Of a DNA stretch of 64,000 nt, positions 46,723 to 59,303 are shown one piece after another. A program made the position numbers and the translations under genes. Every line of letters begins with the position of its first letter. Within the stretch, counting starts at the first letter, position 1. This DNA comes from Serendipita indica DSM 11827. Taxonomy: Eukaryota > Basidiomycota > Agaricomycetes > Sebacinales > Serendipitaceae. The notes below the pieces were generated by a model, which did not search any database, had not been told where the DNA came from, and saw only the letters and a list, made by a program, of their open reading frames with translations. The DNA is taken from positions 2,418,001-2,482,000 of the forward strand of contig CAJVGD010000002.1 of NCBI GenBank assembly GCA_910890315.1. Reading direction: 5' to 3'.

Positions 46723-48231
46723 CTAACTACCTCCGAACCGTCTTCCTTGTCCAGAAGGCTTGACCTCACCAAAGGTGCGTGAAGGGCGTGAAGGCGGGGC
46801 TTGCCTCTCCCTAGGAGTCCAACCCGACTGACTGGTAGTTGACGATGTCTCTGAAGATTCTGAGGGTACCCCCCACTTCCTCGAACCCTGGTTCACGGCC
46901 TGACTGTTCGCCCCCGTCGTCCGCCGACGAGGGTAGCTGCTACCAGAATCCGTGGGCTGATGAGCTCTATTCGATCTTCGTGGGGGCTGGTTCATATGAG
47001 GAAGATGAGACGGCGACTCTCCTTCTCCGAGTTGGTCCAGGTCGGCAGACGACAACTTGTCGATCCAATACGCCCTCTGACGGTGCATACGCAACACCGC
47101 AGGACCCTTTTCCCAATTCCCGAGATTCTCTTCGGGTTCCAGCTCCCTTGTGACATTCTTACCTGTTGGTTTGATTGGCTCCATTTCCTCGCTCGTAGGA
47201 GCAGAAATAAAGGCTACTTTGCGTGTAGTTTTAGGAGCAACAAGGATGGTTTTCGCCTCATCACCCTTTCCAACTCTCTTTGGGATCATATCGACCACGG
47301 ACTCCCATGGAACGGTATTCTCCATAGTGAAGAAGGAGAGATTGGCCACGTCGGGGTTGTATTGATTTTTGTTCCATGCCGTAGCCCATGAAGTAATGAC
47401 TCGTTGGTCGAGCAACCTTGGTCTGTAGTAGGGGATGTCGTTGGAGGGGCTCTTGTTGGATTCGCCGCGAACATCTGATTGCAAGCACCCGGCAATCTGC
47501 CAATCTCCACCTCTCTCTACAGAATAGTATTATGAAGTGATGAAATTTACAATAAGGCACGCACTTTCGAGTTGGAAATCTGTGTAAGCCGCTCTGCGGA
47601 TTGGATTCGCACCCTTACTGCTATCGACGTCTGAAGGCCTCCGAGAAGTAGCAACTTTGAATAAAGGATCCGCCTGGTACTCACATAAGTCGCAACATGG
47701 TAAAAAGGGAAGGAGACGAACCTGAGCCTGGAGCATCAGGCTAAATTGATGGGACAATACCGAAATGGCATGAATGATAGATTGATGCTTGCCGGAATTG
47801 ATTAATGCCGTATTGTAGGCGTCGTTGAAGACGAGTTCTGGTGCGCCCAAGAGTCGTTTCCGGTGAATGCAATACACAAATACAGGCAGGTCTTCTTCAA
47901 TGGAGCTATGCATGAGCAATGTATATTTCTTCTCCTCGAAGAATTCAATGAGCTGTTTTTGCAATGGGGAGTCGGGTTCCAGATGCTCTGGTTCTGGTTG
48001 ATAGAGTGTCGAAAGGAGACCAAAAAGAGGCTTCTCTGAAGCCTTTTTGTTGAGGAGAGGACGAATAAAGGGTGCTCTGAGTACATGATGTGATGGTGAT
48101 GGGTCGGCCAGTCGATCCAAAAACTGCTCCATCACCATTGGTAATATTGAAGTTGACGGCTGCGAAGGTGCACCTTTAATAGTTAACCTAAGTGTATTTA
48201 TTGCTGCTTTAGGTAGTTGATAGAGTGCCAT
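46723..48231 (-). CDS. Conserved hypothetical protein, unknown function
   Basis: Two exons joined over a short intron (about 47522-47564; donor GTGCGT). Exon 1 MALYQLPKAAINTLRLTIKG has an orderly mixed helix/strand part (MVMEQFLDRLADPS, FIRPLLNKKASEKPLFGLL, QLIEFFEEKKYTLLMHSSIE) and Cys pair CCDLCEYQADPLF. Exon 2 holds IPYYRPRLLDQRVITSWAT, NTVPWESVVDMIPKRVGKG, VLRMHRQRAYWIDKLSSAD and a disordered basic Ser/Arg/Gly-rich end (TPRERQAPPSRPSRTFGEV). I do not recognise the family. The basic tail could bind RNA. Its ATG is 56 bases from the UMP1 ATG, head to head, so the two must share a promoter. A longer frame upstream (to 48345) overlaps UMP1 and is rejected as the start. Confidence 0.65.
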
Positions 48232-48287
48232 GGTATTCGAGTCTGTCCAGCTGAAGCTGGAGGAGACCAAGTTTGATCTCGACCACC

Positions 48288-48910
48288 ATGGTGAGTTGCC
48301 TCTGGGACCTGCGCGACATCTCACCATCTTTGTAGAGCAACTCATTGAAGATTGTTCCTACTAACGACAGTAGCAAGGTTACGCTCAAGGACACGGCCAA
48401 CCACCATGGACTGCACGACACATTGAAATATGGGCCAAAGTCGTTGGCGTCGCAGCATAACAACCAACTTCCAATCCAAAGTCGGCTGGAGAATGTAAGT
48501 ACGCGTTACTGGCTCTGCAGACCGTGGTGACTGAAGCGAGGACGCGTGGCCAGTGGGAGCAAACACAAGATGATCTCAAGCTCAATCTTTATCGCAACAT
48601 CTATGGGCTACACGCTCCTGTTAGAATGATGATGGAGCGAAAGATTGTCGCTCAGGCAAGTGCAGGACCCACGGCTAGTTATGTCGACTAAACACTATCC
48701 TCAGAATCCACACTTTCCAGCTGTTCAACAATCAAACGTTCATCTGGATATTTTGATGGGCAGAGACACTACCCTCGATGTCGGAGATTTCTTCGGAGGT
48801 CGATATTGCTCTTGGTCATTGGAACCTCTGCTGACGGCTTCCCAGATGACCTTGGTCCACAATTCACTGATATTCACGGTGATATGGAACGTGCTCGTAA
48901 CATTCGATGA
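48288..48910 (+). CDS. UMP1: Proteasome maturation factor UMP1/POMP
   Basis: Chaperone of 20S proteasome assembly, itself the first substrate of the new proteasome. Exon 1 is just the ATG (48288-48290) before a GTGAGT donor; a 45-base intron ends at 48335. Exon 2 gives SNSLKIVPTNDSSKVTL to IQSRLEN, close to the yeast MNIVPxD start. An intron from 48495 to 48553 joins to WEQTQDDLKLNLYRNIYGL, then HAPVRMMMERKIVAQ. A GC-AG intron (48656-48704) leads to NPHFPAVQQSNVHLDILMG and DTTLDVGDFFG, and a last intron to DDLGPQFTDIHGDMERA with stop at 48910. The WExTQ...YRxIYGLHxPMRxxME core and DILxG are the family signature. Length about 140 residues fits. Confidence 0.88.
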
Positions 48911-49224
48911 ATCAAGCTTGTTCATTCCACTCAGAGCTAGCCACTTCCGCCTTTAGATCATTTCTTGATACGACCAGGGAAAGAAATCAATGTTAGCCAT
49001 CCTCAGAGCTGTGCGGGTATCATGAGTGAATCCAATACGTTTCATCTCTTACACGCTATCAAGCCAGAATAGATATAATATGCAGCGTAGAGAGAAAAGA
49101 CAATACTTGTCCAGTCGTATCGTCATGCAACCAGTGGCTTGGACGAGCGAAGGGTAGAAAAATGGAAAAGAAGCAGACACGCGATCAACAAGCTGGAGAT
49201 GCTTCTTGCATCGATTGTATATGC
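48911..49224. other. Convergent spacer between UMP1 and the Rab gene
   Basis: Just over 300 bases of 3' flank for both genes. Nothing else was recognised. Confidence 0.35.
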
Positions 49225-50141
<917 letters not shown>

Positions 50142-50298
50142 TCTGTTACACAAGTTGTTGAAGAGTAGATAGCACGGTTGGCCAGAAGGCAAAGTCGAGA
50201 TCGGAAGCAAGTGTGGAGTTCACAAAAAGGCTAACGGGCCGGTGATGGATCTCACATAAGTAGGACGAAAGGTGTACAGACAAGCCACTAGAGTGCCT

Positions 50299-53200
50299 TT
50301 AGGGCTTAGTCTTCTTCAACTCGTTTACAATCAAGCTCTGCAGCCGAATCAATGACTCGGAGTGACAAGCAGGACAAAACGTACCTTGTATGCTTGCACG
50401 TCTCCCTTGTATTTGTAGACAGACCCGTCCGCACAAACCCACAACTACGCGGCAAGTCAACCAGAGCGAATGGATCGGCTAAGAGCCCACCTCTTTCGAG
50501 ACCGTCGTCAGGAATCTCTCGTCGTGAGAAATGACAATCACCCCGCCACTAAAGTTTTGAAGAGCCGTCATCAATGCATCGATACCCTGGACTGGGGGAC
50601 TCGTCAGTCTACCCGTCAATTATGCAGCGTTTAACCTACTATCCAAGTGATTGGAAGGCTGTGAACATTGAAGTCAGTGAAATTCGCTGCGAAGTAAGCA
50701 CAACGGACCTCGTCTAAGAGTAGAATATGGGGTCTCTGGAGCGACAAGACTGCAAAGGCCACGCGCGACTTTTGACCACCAGAGAGTGTTCCTATGAGCT
50801 GTAATCTAAGAGATGTCAGTAAATCCGCATTTCTCAGGTGCATTTAAACATACCCGGTCAGACCCGTGATCCCAAAGGCCCCCAAATGTGACCGATACTC
50901 GAGTTCACTCTTGCCCGGAAACTTGGAAGCCAGAAATGCGACAGGCGACATTGTAGGAATGAGTTGGTCGACGTGATGCTGCGCAAAGTAGGCTCTGTCT
51001 TCCAGTCAGCAATGTCTCGATCACCTCTAGGCCTTACATCCGTAGTCGCCCGTTCCTAGTCAAATGACCCGCCTGTGGTTGCAGCTCTCCAGTCAAGAGT
51101 TTGATCAATGTCGACTTGCCTATGTCTCGTTAGCTTTCCTAAATCTCCCAAAGTCGGCACTCACCAGCGCCGTTTGCACCTACGACTGCTATTCGAGATT
51201 CGAGCCCAATGTCGATGTACACGTTTTTGAGGATCTGCTTTCCGGGGACGTATGAAAAGTCGACACCAGATAGTTGAAGGAGCGGAGGCGAGATCTTGTC
51301 GACATCTGGGAACCTTGTCTAGCGTCAGCTACCCAGTCCGATCGAATGAACATTACATTACTTGAAGCTCTCCGTATCTTCAGCCTCGGGCGGCTCTAAA
51401 TCTGGGAGCTTTTCCAGGATCTTTATACGCGCCTGAGCCTGGGCAGCTGTACAGTGTTAAGACTAATAGCATCCAAGGTATTATGGGTACCTCTGTTGGC
51501 ATTGTATCTCCACCGATCAATAAACTGTTGCAGGCTCTGACGGTAAAGCATTTGCGCCTCGTACTCTTTGCGCTGATTGCGTTCACGCTCGGATTTGGTC
51601 GCGTAGAATTGTGTAAAATTCCTGCTTATGTCAATGGAATGAGACTCGGGACAAAGATGACACACCCTCGGTAGTAATCCAAACGACATGAGTGTTGATG
51701 AACAATATCCGTCGCCACGGCATCCCTATATCTGATCAGGTTGGTTCGGATACGATTTAGCCCACTTGCAAGAATGCTCGGTCGTGAGATCTAACTGGGG
51801 AGTTAGTAATGGTTGGTGGATCAGAAGGAGTGCGTACACAACTAGAATCGTGTTCTCCCAAGTCTGCAAATAGTCCTCCAGCCAAGCAAGTGCGTTCAAG
51901 TCGACTATAGAGTGATGAGGGCGAGCAAACACATGATAATCCACTGACTGTGATTGGAAGGTTCGTCCAAAAGTAGGAGTGTGGGTTTGACAAAGAGAGC
52001 ACGAGCGAGTGCCAGACGCATCCTATTCTACGTAAGAGCATGTCACCGGGATGAGAGAACACTCACCTCCATCCTCCACTGAACGATTTTGTTGGGAGAT
52101 GCTGATCAGCCTCTGAGAAACCGAGACCTAAATTGTGGTGAGAAATGTGAGGTAGTATCGGAGAGATATCTACCAGCCAGTAGCGAAGCTGCTCTCGCAG
52201 GACCGGATTCAGCGTCCATCTCAGCCAACCGAGCGTGAACTTCTCCAAGGCGAGCCGACAGCTCTTCGCGCGCGTCTTCCGTTGCTTTATCGTCACCACC
52301 TTCTAGATCCGCAAGTTTCGAGTTAAGCTCGTTCTCTTCTTTCAGAAGGTGATCGCGCCAAACGTCAGCCTTGAGAACAGAGTCAAGTGCGGTGGTGTCA
52401 TCGCCAACTATCTGTCATTACAGTGTAAGAATGTGACTCAGACCAGGAAGGTTCATACCTCTTGTTCGACAAAGAGGATGGTGATATGCGCAGGAATCGG
52501 CACTTCTCTCATGGCGATATGTCGAAGTAGAGTGGACTTTCCGACACCGTTTCGTCCAATAAGGCCATACCTGCGGCCATGTGCTAACGTCAAGCTCGCA
52601 CCAGCGCTGGAAGGGGTCAAATAAGTCGTCTCGACTGGGCGCTTTGCACGTACAGGATACGGTTGGATCCAAAGCTAACGTCGATAGATGGCAAATGAAT
52701 ATCTTTGCTTTTGCCTTTTGAGCCCAACGTCGCATCCAGAGAATTGACCTGGCGTGGTTGAGTAGCTGGCACAAGCATCAATCGACACATACCTTCATAA
52801 ACATTTCCTCGTAAGATTGCTGTATGATCCATCAGTTATACGGAATGAACATTGTCGGTAAAGACTTGCCTGCTTCTTCTGAGCGTCGATGAGTTTTGAG
52901 CCTTCGTAAAGGAGCTCTCTCTTTGTCCTCTTTTCCAATTTTGATCGAATTTTTTGTTCTTGCTTCTCTAGTTTCTTCAAGTCTACACGGGACGCCCTGA
53001 TCTTGTGAGTACAGATGCGGAGAGAGCTGATACGGCGTACTTTGACTTGTTAATAGACTCGAGATCAACACCTTCCGACAGAGCAATAGTTTTTGACATG
53101 CTGCTTTTGCTCATTTCCATAACGCGATCGAGTCTTGTAAGTTTAGGTGCATTGCTGCGCGGTTTGTCCTTGTATTTCTGTTCCAAGAGCCCATCAAGAG

Positions 53201-53381
53201 TTTTGAGAAGCTCCTCGAGGACATTTGGCCTTGAGCGAGCAAACGACTCCAAGAGTTGGTAAACGACAGTGCGCATGTCCTCGTCCAGACTGTCTTCATC
53301 GTTTACATAGCCATCGATGTAATCCAGAACAGTTTCGTCGATATCTGGCAATCGTTCTCGTACTTGGTCTGCAAACTCCAT
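50299..53381 (-). CDS. ABCF protein, GCN20/ABCF3-like
   Basis: A soluble twin-ATPase that binds ribosomes; the yeast GCN20 form works with GCN1 to activate the eIF2 kinase GCN2. Start [19 protein letters not shown] at 53381 matches the ABCF3 start; an upstream in-frame ATG at 53471 is less likely. A helical N-domain ([38 protein letters not shown]) leads to the first ATPase: [49 protein letters not shown]. Between come [18 protein letters not shown] and [17 protein letters not shown]. The second ATPase has [29 protein letters not shown] and [14 protein letters not shown], with [11 protein letters not shown]. The end is [11 protein letters not shown]. About twelve introns. Both sites look active. 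Confidence 0.9.
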
Positions 53382-53671
53382 GTTTGTGGGTGGCAAGTGC
53401 AACTTGGCTCCTGGCGCGTCTGCGAATTTTATTTGCCACTGCCTTTGGCCCTTAGGAGTGTTCCAAGGCATCCACCATTTCGTACACGGCGACTAGTTTT
53501 TCGATCCCCTGTGCCCACAGAGGATTCATGCAATATCGTTCCCCGCGCTTGAGAGCTGAAGTCCCATTCTCGACCAAAAACAACATACACATCTGTTTTG
53601 TGAGTCCAAACCATTATTTTTCTCTTCTGTTCAGCCGCTCATTCGTCCCCCAGTCTTGAAAATAGCCCATC
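53382..53671. promoter_or_regulatory. Shared 290-base divergent promoter of the ABCF and eIF5 genes
   Basis: Head-to-head spacer between two translation-factor genes. If the ABCF gene starts at 53471 the spacer shrinks to 200 bases. Pyrimidine-rich near the eIF5 ATG; no clear TATA. Confidence 0.5.
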
Positions 53672-55131
53672 ATGGCGAGCGCTGGAGTAGTCAATATCCG
53701 TCGCGATGTCGATGTGAGTATTATTGTGCTTTTACATCCTCATAGACTGCTTTCCTGCCTCTCTTGACCGCCTCTGTACGTTTTGCTGACACACGCGTCT
53801 GTTCAGGACGTATTTTATCGTTACCGGTCCGTCTCTCCCATATGCCGGCTCGTGCCACGCTTACATGCTCCCATAGAATGCCCGTGATGCTCACCAAAGT
53901 AGAGGGACGCGGAAATGGCATCAAAACGGTCATTCCAAACATGACAGATGTAGCCAAGGCTCTTAGCAGGCCACCTCAATGTAACGTAACGAGACTTAGC
54001 TAAGATCCACGTCTCTAATGCACACACACAGACACCACCAAATTTTTCGGTTGTGAACTGGGGGCCCAGACCATCCTCGACGACAAGGCTGACCGCTGGA
54101 TTGTCAACGGCGAGCACAGCGCAGATCGCTTACGAGAGCTTCTCTATGTCTTCATCGAGAAGTTTGTCCTTTGTGCCGCCTGCAAGAATCCCGAGACAGA
54201 GCTCATCATTACCAAGAATGAAAACATCATTCGCGACTGCAAGGCATGCGGTCAACAAACCAACGTCGACATGCGTCACAAGCTCACCACATTCATCTTG
54301 AAGAATCCACCCAAGAAGAAGTCCAAATCCCGCAAGGGCACGGACACCTCCACCAAGGAGAAGGGCGAGGAGGATCAAAGCGATGGTGCTCAGTCTGCAG
54401 AGGATGGAGACGCACTTGCCGCTCGTATCAAGTCTGAGGCTGCAGAGCTTGCGCCCGTCGAAAGTTCGGCTATCGCCAACGACGGATGGTCTGCCGATGC
54501 AGAAGTTGCTGCCGTCACTAAGCGCACCGGATCTCTCAACGTGAATGATAGTGATGAGGAGAAAGGTGACGATCCGATGGATCAGCTTAGGCTCTGGATT
54601 GAGATCAATCGTGACAACGCCACGTCCCAATCTGTTGAAGAGAAGCTTGTAGAGTTGGGAATCAAAGACAAGCATAGAACCGTTCAGGTGGTCATGGAAT
54701 CCCTCTTCACCTCCAAGATTATCACCGCAAAAGAGCTGAAGAAGTTCCAGCCGCTTCTCGCCTCGGTAAGCTTGACCTTGCATTTAGTTAACCGTCTAAT
54801 CGTTTATCAGCTCGTCTCCCCCATTGAAGAGAAGGAGAAGCACCAAAAGGCTCTCCTCGGTGGTGTCGAGCGACTTGTCGGTCTCACTTACCCCGAGCTC
54901 ACGGATAAAGTGCCTCTCATCCTCATGGAGCTCTATCAGGCCGATCTTTTGACCGAAGAGGCTGCAAAGCAATGGGGCACGCACGTTAGCAAGAAATACG
55001 TGGATCGCGACACTAGTAAACGTGTCAGAAAGGCTGCAGAACCCTTTATCAAGGTGAGTTGTATCACGCTTTTTTAACATGCTCTAATCGTCATGCAGTG
55101 GCTTGACGAGGCCGAATCTGATGAAGAGTAG
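53672..55131 (+). CDS. TIF5: Translation initiation factor eIF5
   Basis: GTPase-activating protein for eIF2 in the 43S/48S complex. Exon 1 [14 protein letters not shown], then [19 protein letters not shown] and [17 protein letters not shown] (the N-terminal GAP half with its essential basic start), [14 protein letters not shown], and the zinc ribbon CAAC with DCKAC (about 54175-54250). A basic KKKSKSRKG linker and acidic middle follow, then the W2 HEAT domain ([60 protein letters not shown]-like helix) with the acidic/aromatic end [10 protein letters not shown], stop at 55131. Five introns keep frame. Length (about 400 residues) is typical. All main landmarks are present. Confidence 0.95.
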
Positions 55132-55184
55132 GAGAGATTCAATCCTGTTTCGGAAAGGTCCTAGTTTCGAGCGATAGCAATGGT

Positions 55185-56454
55185 CTATGAATTTGACTGG
55201 TTTTGATTTGAAACCGTGGTGCCTGCCTCGTGAGTCAGTTCTGAGATGAGCATCCGCTCTCCTTCTCCCGGTTCGATTTCTACCCCTTCGAACATGTCGT
55301 TATCCACGATGAATCGAATAGCTTGCGACAAATTCGATACCGTATGTCGAATCTCCGGAAGGAGGAGCTAAAGACATCAATAAATTGAAGAACTGGTTGA
55401 TTGGAACCTTACCTTTCGTAGGAATGACGGTCGGTCTACCAACGGATTGTGAGCTCTCCGAGGTGGCTCCTTTGTAGGAGGTCTCCGAAATGATTTCGTG
55501 ATGGGGTCTTGATGAAGTTCATTTGCATCGACGGTTTCTACTTGCGCATCCCCATCAGACTCGACTTGCGCAAGAGCGAGTTTGGATGAGATGGCATCTC
55601 GCACAGGGTCTACATCCGAGTTTGACGAGGAATCCGTCTCTCCATCACTGTCTTCTAGGCTGATGACCTTGCCTGCCACACGGGATTGAGCCTGTTGGAA
55701 GTTGGTCGAAGTCGATGGTCCCCAGCCTCTGCTTCGTCCCCTACCACGACTCCGTATATTGCGACCGCTTCTCAACGACGCTATTTCAGGTTCATCATTG
55801 GGACGCATCCGTTTTCGCGACGGTTCCAGCTCGCCACGCTCGATCGCTTCGGCGCGTCTTTTTTGCTATAGGAGCGTCAGTAGGGTGACCGAAAGAGCAC
55901 AGTAGCAACCTTTTCTGCAATTCTAGCTGCCGTTGGCCAGTTGCGCTTCCGCTCTGCAATCCATGCGTCAATAGCCTCGGGCGTATTGAGCGCGATCCCT
56001 GTTCCAGGTACAGTAACGTTTGGGCTGTTGAGTCTCAGTCATAGTAAGTTTACGAATCACCAGCTTACCCGACATCTGCATCTGGAGGTCCTTTCGTTGG
56101 CTTATAGCCGGGGGGAAAGATCAAATGGCGGTCCATCCGATGAATTTCAACATCTTTAGCGTATCCAGAATATGGACAACCGGGATTTCCACATTGAATC
56201 GGACCTCCCGGACCTAGTCTCGGGGGTCTCATTGGTGGACTCGAATGACTTTGTATTGTGCCCGTCTGTCTGTTTGGAGGGTATTTTGTTCCTCCAATAG
56301 CAGCTTGATATCCTGAGTGGACGTATCCAGTCGAAAAACTTGTCGAGGCTGTGGTTGCAGCATAGGCACCCCGAGTGTGAAAAGTCTGAGGATAAGAATG
56401 ATGGCCAGTTGCGGGAAACCCCGTATAAGGATTGTGCTGCCCGGTATTATTCAT
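55185..56454 (-). CDS. NUFIP1/Rsa1-like protein
   Basis: Assembly factor for box C/D snoRNPs in related systems. MNNTGQHNPYTGFPATG opens a Tyr/Gly/Ser-rich disordered region; then a C2H2-like finger IQCGNPGCPYSGYAKD, VEIHRMDRHLIFPP; over an intron the NUFIP1 core PNVTVPGTGIALNTPEA then IDAWIAERKRNWPT; a helical basic part (KRRAEAIERGELEPSRKRMR); RGRGRSRG; an acidic Ser-rich stretch; and a last exon LLLPEIRHTVSNLSQAI to IRFIVDNDMFEGVE, ending NQNQSNS at 55185. The LxTPExIxxWIxERKxNxPT string is the family signature. Head-to-head with LSM1, 106 bases apart, and convergent with eIF5, 53 bases apart. Confidence 0.85.
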
Positions 56455-56560
56455 ATGTCTGCCTGCTGGCTAGGGTGCGGTTCAAGTGGAGGAGTCGAAG
56501 TATAAAACCTGAAGCTCGCCACAACCGACCGTCCCGACGGACGATACAGTCCACGTCTTG

Positions 56561-57129
56561 ATGGAGTCCCTGATTCCATTCACGACTTCAGGAGCTCTTG
56601 TAGACTGCGTTGACAGTGCGTGCTGTCCTCGCTACAGCGATCCAGCCCGGACGCGATTTCTGACGCCGACGTAAAGAAAAAGTACTCGTCATTCTAAGAG
56701 ATGGTCGAAAGCTCATAGGAGTCTTGCGGTCTTATGATCAGTTTGGTGTGTCTACTTTATTCGCGTCTAATCCATCTGATGGATCATCTATAGCCAATCT
56801 GGTATTAGAAGGAACTATTGAACGCAAGCATCTCGGCCCATATTTTGCGGAATTGCCAGTCGGGGTGATGGTCATTCGAGGAGAGAACGTTGTTCTACTA
56901 GGGGAGATTGTAAGCCTTTTCCTTCTTATGCTTTCGAGTTGCTCAATTCAGTCTAAAGGATCTGGATGTCGAGGACGAGGTGCCTCTGCAGCCCGTGCCT
57001 TTGAACGAGCTGGACGTCGCCTACAAGCGAGAGACCGAATTCCGGAAGAAGAGGGAAGCAGACAAGGCTAGAGTCCTATTTGAGGCCGCTGGATTCAGCA
57101 AAGAGGGGGGTGAGGGTGATGGATATTAG
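56561..57129 (+). CDS. LSM1: U6 snRNA-associated Sm-like protein LSm1
   Basis: Subunit of the cytoplasmic LSm1-7 ring that, with Pat1, binds deadenylated mRNA and promotes decapping. Exon 1 MESLIPFTTSGALVDCVD; an intron joins to KKVLVILRDGRKLIGVLRS and YDQF; a second intron, ending CTATAG, joins to ANLVLEGTIERKHL, then GVMVIRGENVVLLGEI; a third leads to DLDVEDEVPLQPVPL and a charged C-terminal helix (KRETEFRKKREADKAR), stop at 57129. Sm1 and Sm2 motifs (RDGRKLIG, IRGENVVLLG) are plain, and the long C-terminal extension is the feature that sets LSm1 apart from LSm8. Length about 140 residues fits. Confidence 0.92.
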
Positions 57130-57275
57130 GTCCAAAGCAGACCGTCTATAACCCATCGACTGTGACATTAGACGATGCCATTGCATGTCGTATCACAATT
57201 CCTTACATGCGCAACCCAGATAATCAAGAGAAGGGATCATATTCTATGAGCAACTTACTCTTGAACTTTGTCACG

Positions 57276-59276
57276 ATGTCTCAGCAGAAACGGTGGCAAG
57301 ACATAGCGAAGGAGCGAAAGCGAGCACAAGAATATTCGATTCCTTCTGAGTGGAGGATAACTTTACCGGAGGATGCAGGTCCCAACATGACGAGTATTCC
57401 AGCCAGATGTGGCATCCTGACCACAGAGGAAGTAGCCATTACAGAGGAGACAGATGTCGGCACGATCCTTCACAACCTGGCAACAAAGAAATGGTCTGCA
57501 TTCGCCGTTACGACTGCATACCTCAAACGCGCCATTGTGGCTCATCAATTGGTTTGTACACCCTTGCGCGTTTGATCTCTTCTTCATGAGGGAATTCGCG
57601 TTAGACAAACTGTCTAACGGAGATTTTTATTGAATCCGCTCAATCTCGAGCCCGTTTCCTGGATGAACACCTTGCAACCACGGGCCAGGTTCTCGGACCT
57701 TTACACGGCCTTCCTATATCACTCAAGGATCAATTTTGCATTAAGGGCGTTGAAACAATCATGGGTACGCCATTTGTGACGTTACGGGCTTTGGCTTACC
57801 ATCTTTAGGCTATGTCTCTTGGGTTGGTCGGATCGCCGACAAAAATGCAGTACTGGTAGACATGCTCCTAGAAGCCGGGGCTATCCCTTTTGTCCGAACA
57901 AATGTTCCGCAGTCTCTGATGGTGCGCTACTCCCTCTTCAAACGAGCGCAGACTCAATCGATCACAGTGGGGTGAGACATACAACCACGTATTTGGCAGA
58001 ACCACGAATCCGTACAACATCCACCTCACAAGCGGTGGCTCCTCAGGAGGAGAAGGGGCGCTAATCGGGCTGAAAGGGAGTCCTTTAGGCGTCGGAACGG
58101 ACATTGGAGGGTAAGTCGCTCCGTGTATGAGATACTTGACTCTCTTAAACGACTCAGGTCTGTTCGTATACCAGCCGCTTTCTGCAATATCTATGCTCTA
58201 CGCCCTTCCTACAATAGACTCCCATATCAAGGGGCTGTCAACTCGATGGCTGGGCAAGAATCCGTCACATCCGTTCTCGGGCCCATGTCCAACTCAATCT
58301 CTGGGTTAAAGATCTTTGTCAAGGCCATTTTGGACGGACGTCCCTGGGACCTTGACCCACTCGTTCCCCGCCTTCCATGGAACCAAGCGGCATACGAGCT
58401 TGTAGAGCATGGAAGTGGCGGACGGCTGTGTTTTGGACTGCTGCTCCACGATCAGCACACGATGCCACACCCGCCGATCATCCGTGCTCTCGAGGCTGTC
58501 CGTGAAGCGCTGACAAACGCTGGTCACCAGGTTATCGATTGGTCACCTTACCGGCACAAAGAGTTATACGACGTTCAGTGGTTGATTGAAACGGCAGATA
58601 TGGCCCAGGGCGTACTCAACGAGTGTAGCGCCACCGGGGAGCCATTTATTATTTCAATGGAGCCCAAAGATGCAGATGCAGCTCTCAATGCTCCACCTGG
58701 CCAAGATCCTCCACAGAAACCATCTCCTTTCCATCCCAAGCACCTCACAACTTATGAGCTCTGGAAGCTCCATGAACTGAAGAGACAGCTTAGGAAAGAC
58801 TATCTCGACGAATGGCAAGCCTCGGTGAAACGTACGAATACCGGACGACCCATCGACGCACTCATCACCCCAGTGGCTCCATTTGTTGCTCCACTCCATG
58901 GAAAGAACGAGTAAGTATTTATCAAGGCTACATTGAATCCTTTGACAGTAGGTTTCAGTAACTATTTCTACACAATGCTTTTCAACTCCTTGGACTACCC
59001 CACTATTGCGTTCCCCGTCGGCTTTGTGGACAAGGACAAGGATATCAGTTTAGAACGGACCAAATTTTTCACACCGGAAGATAGAAGCAACCATGAGATG
59101 TGTAAGTCCCAAGGTTTGCCTGGGCGAGTTTGCTAACAGCCTCAGACTCCCCCGAGACTTTTCATGGCGCGCCTATTGGATTGCAAATTGCGACTCGGAC
59201 ACAAGAAGAGGAAGCTCTTTTAGGGATGATGGAAGTCATTGACAAGGCGCTGCGACGCCACCCCATGTTACGATAA
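57276..59276 (+). CDS. Amidase-signature enzyme (fungal acetamidase-like)
   Basis: Hydrolyses amides. MSQQKRWQDIAKERKRAQE start; NLATKKWSAFAVTTAYLKRA (helix before the core); GLPISLKDQFCIKGVE with the catalytic Lys; VSWVGRIADKNAVLVDML; NVFGRTTNPYN-like HVFGRTTNPYNIHL then SGGSSGGEGALIG with the cis-Ser; GTDIGGSVRIPAAFC with the nucleophile Ser; then GLKIFVKAILDGRPWDLDP, and the C-terminal PIDALITPVAPFVAPLHG and LDYPTIAFPVGFVDKDKD. The last exon FHGAPIGLQIATRTQEEEAL ends at 59276. About seven introns. The triad Lys-Ser-Ser is intact. An upstream in-frame Met (57246, MSNLLLNFV) is a possible alternative start. The acetamidase AmdS group is the nearest match by style; the substrate is not certain. 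Confidence 0.88.
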
Positions 59277-59303
59277 ATAGTATAAGATACACGCGCACCA
59301 TAA

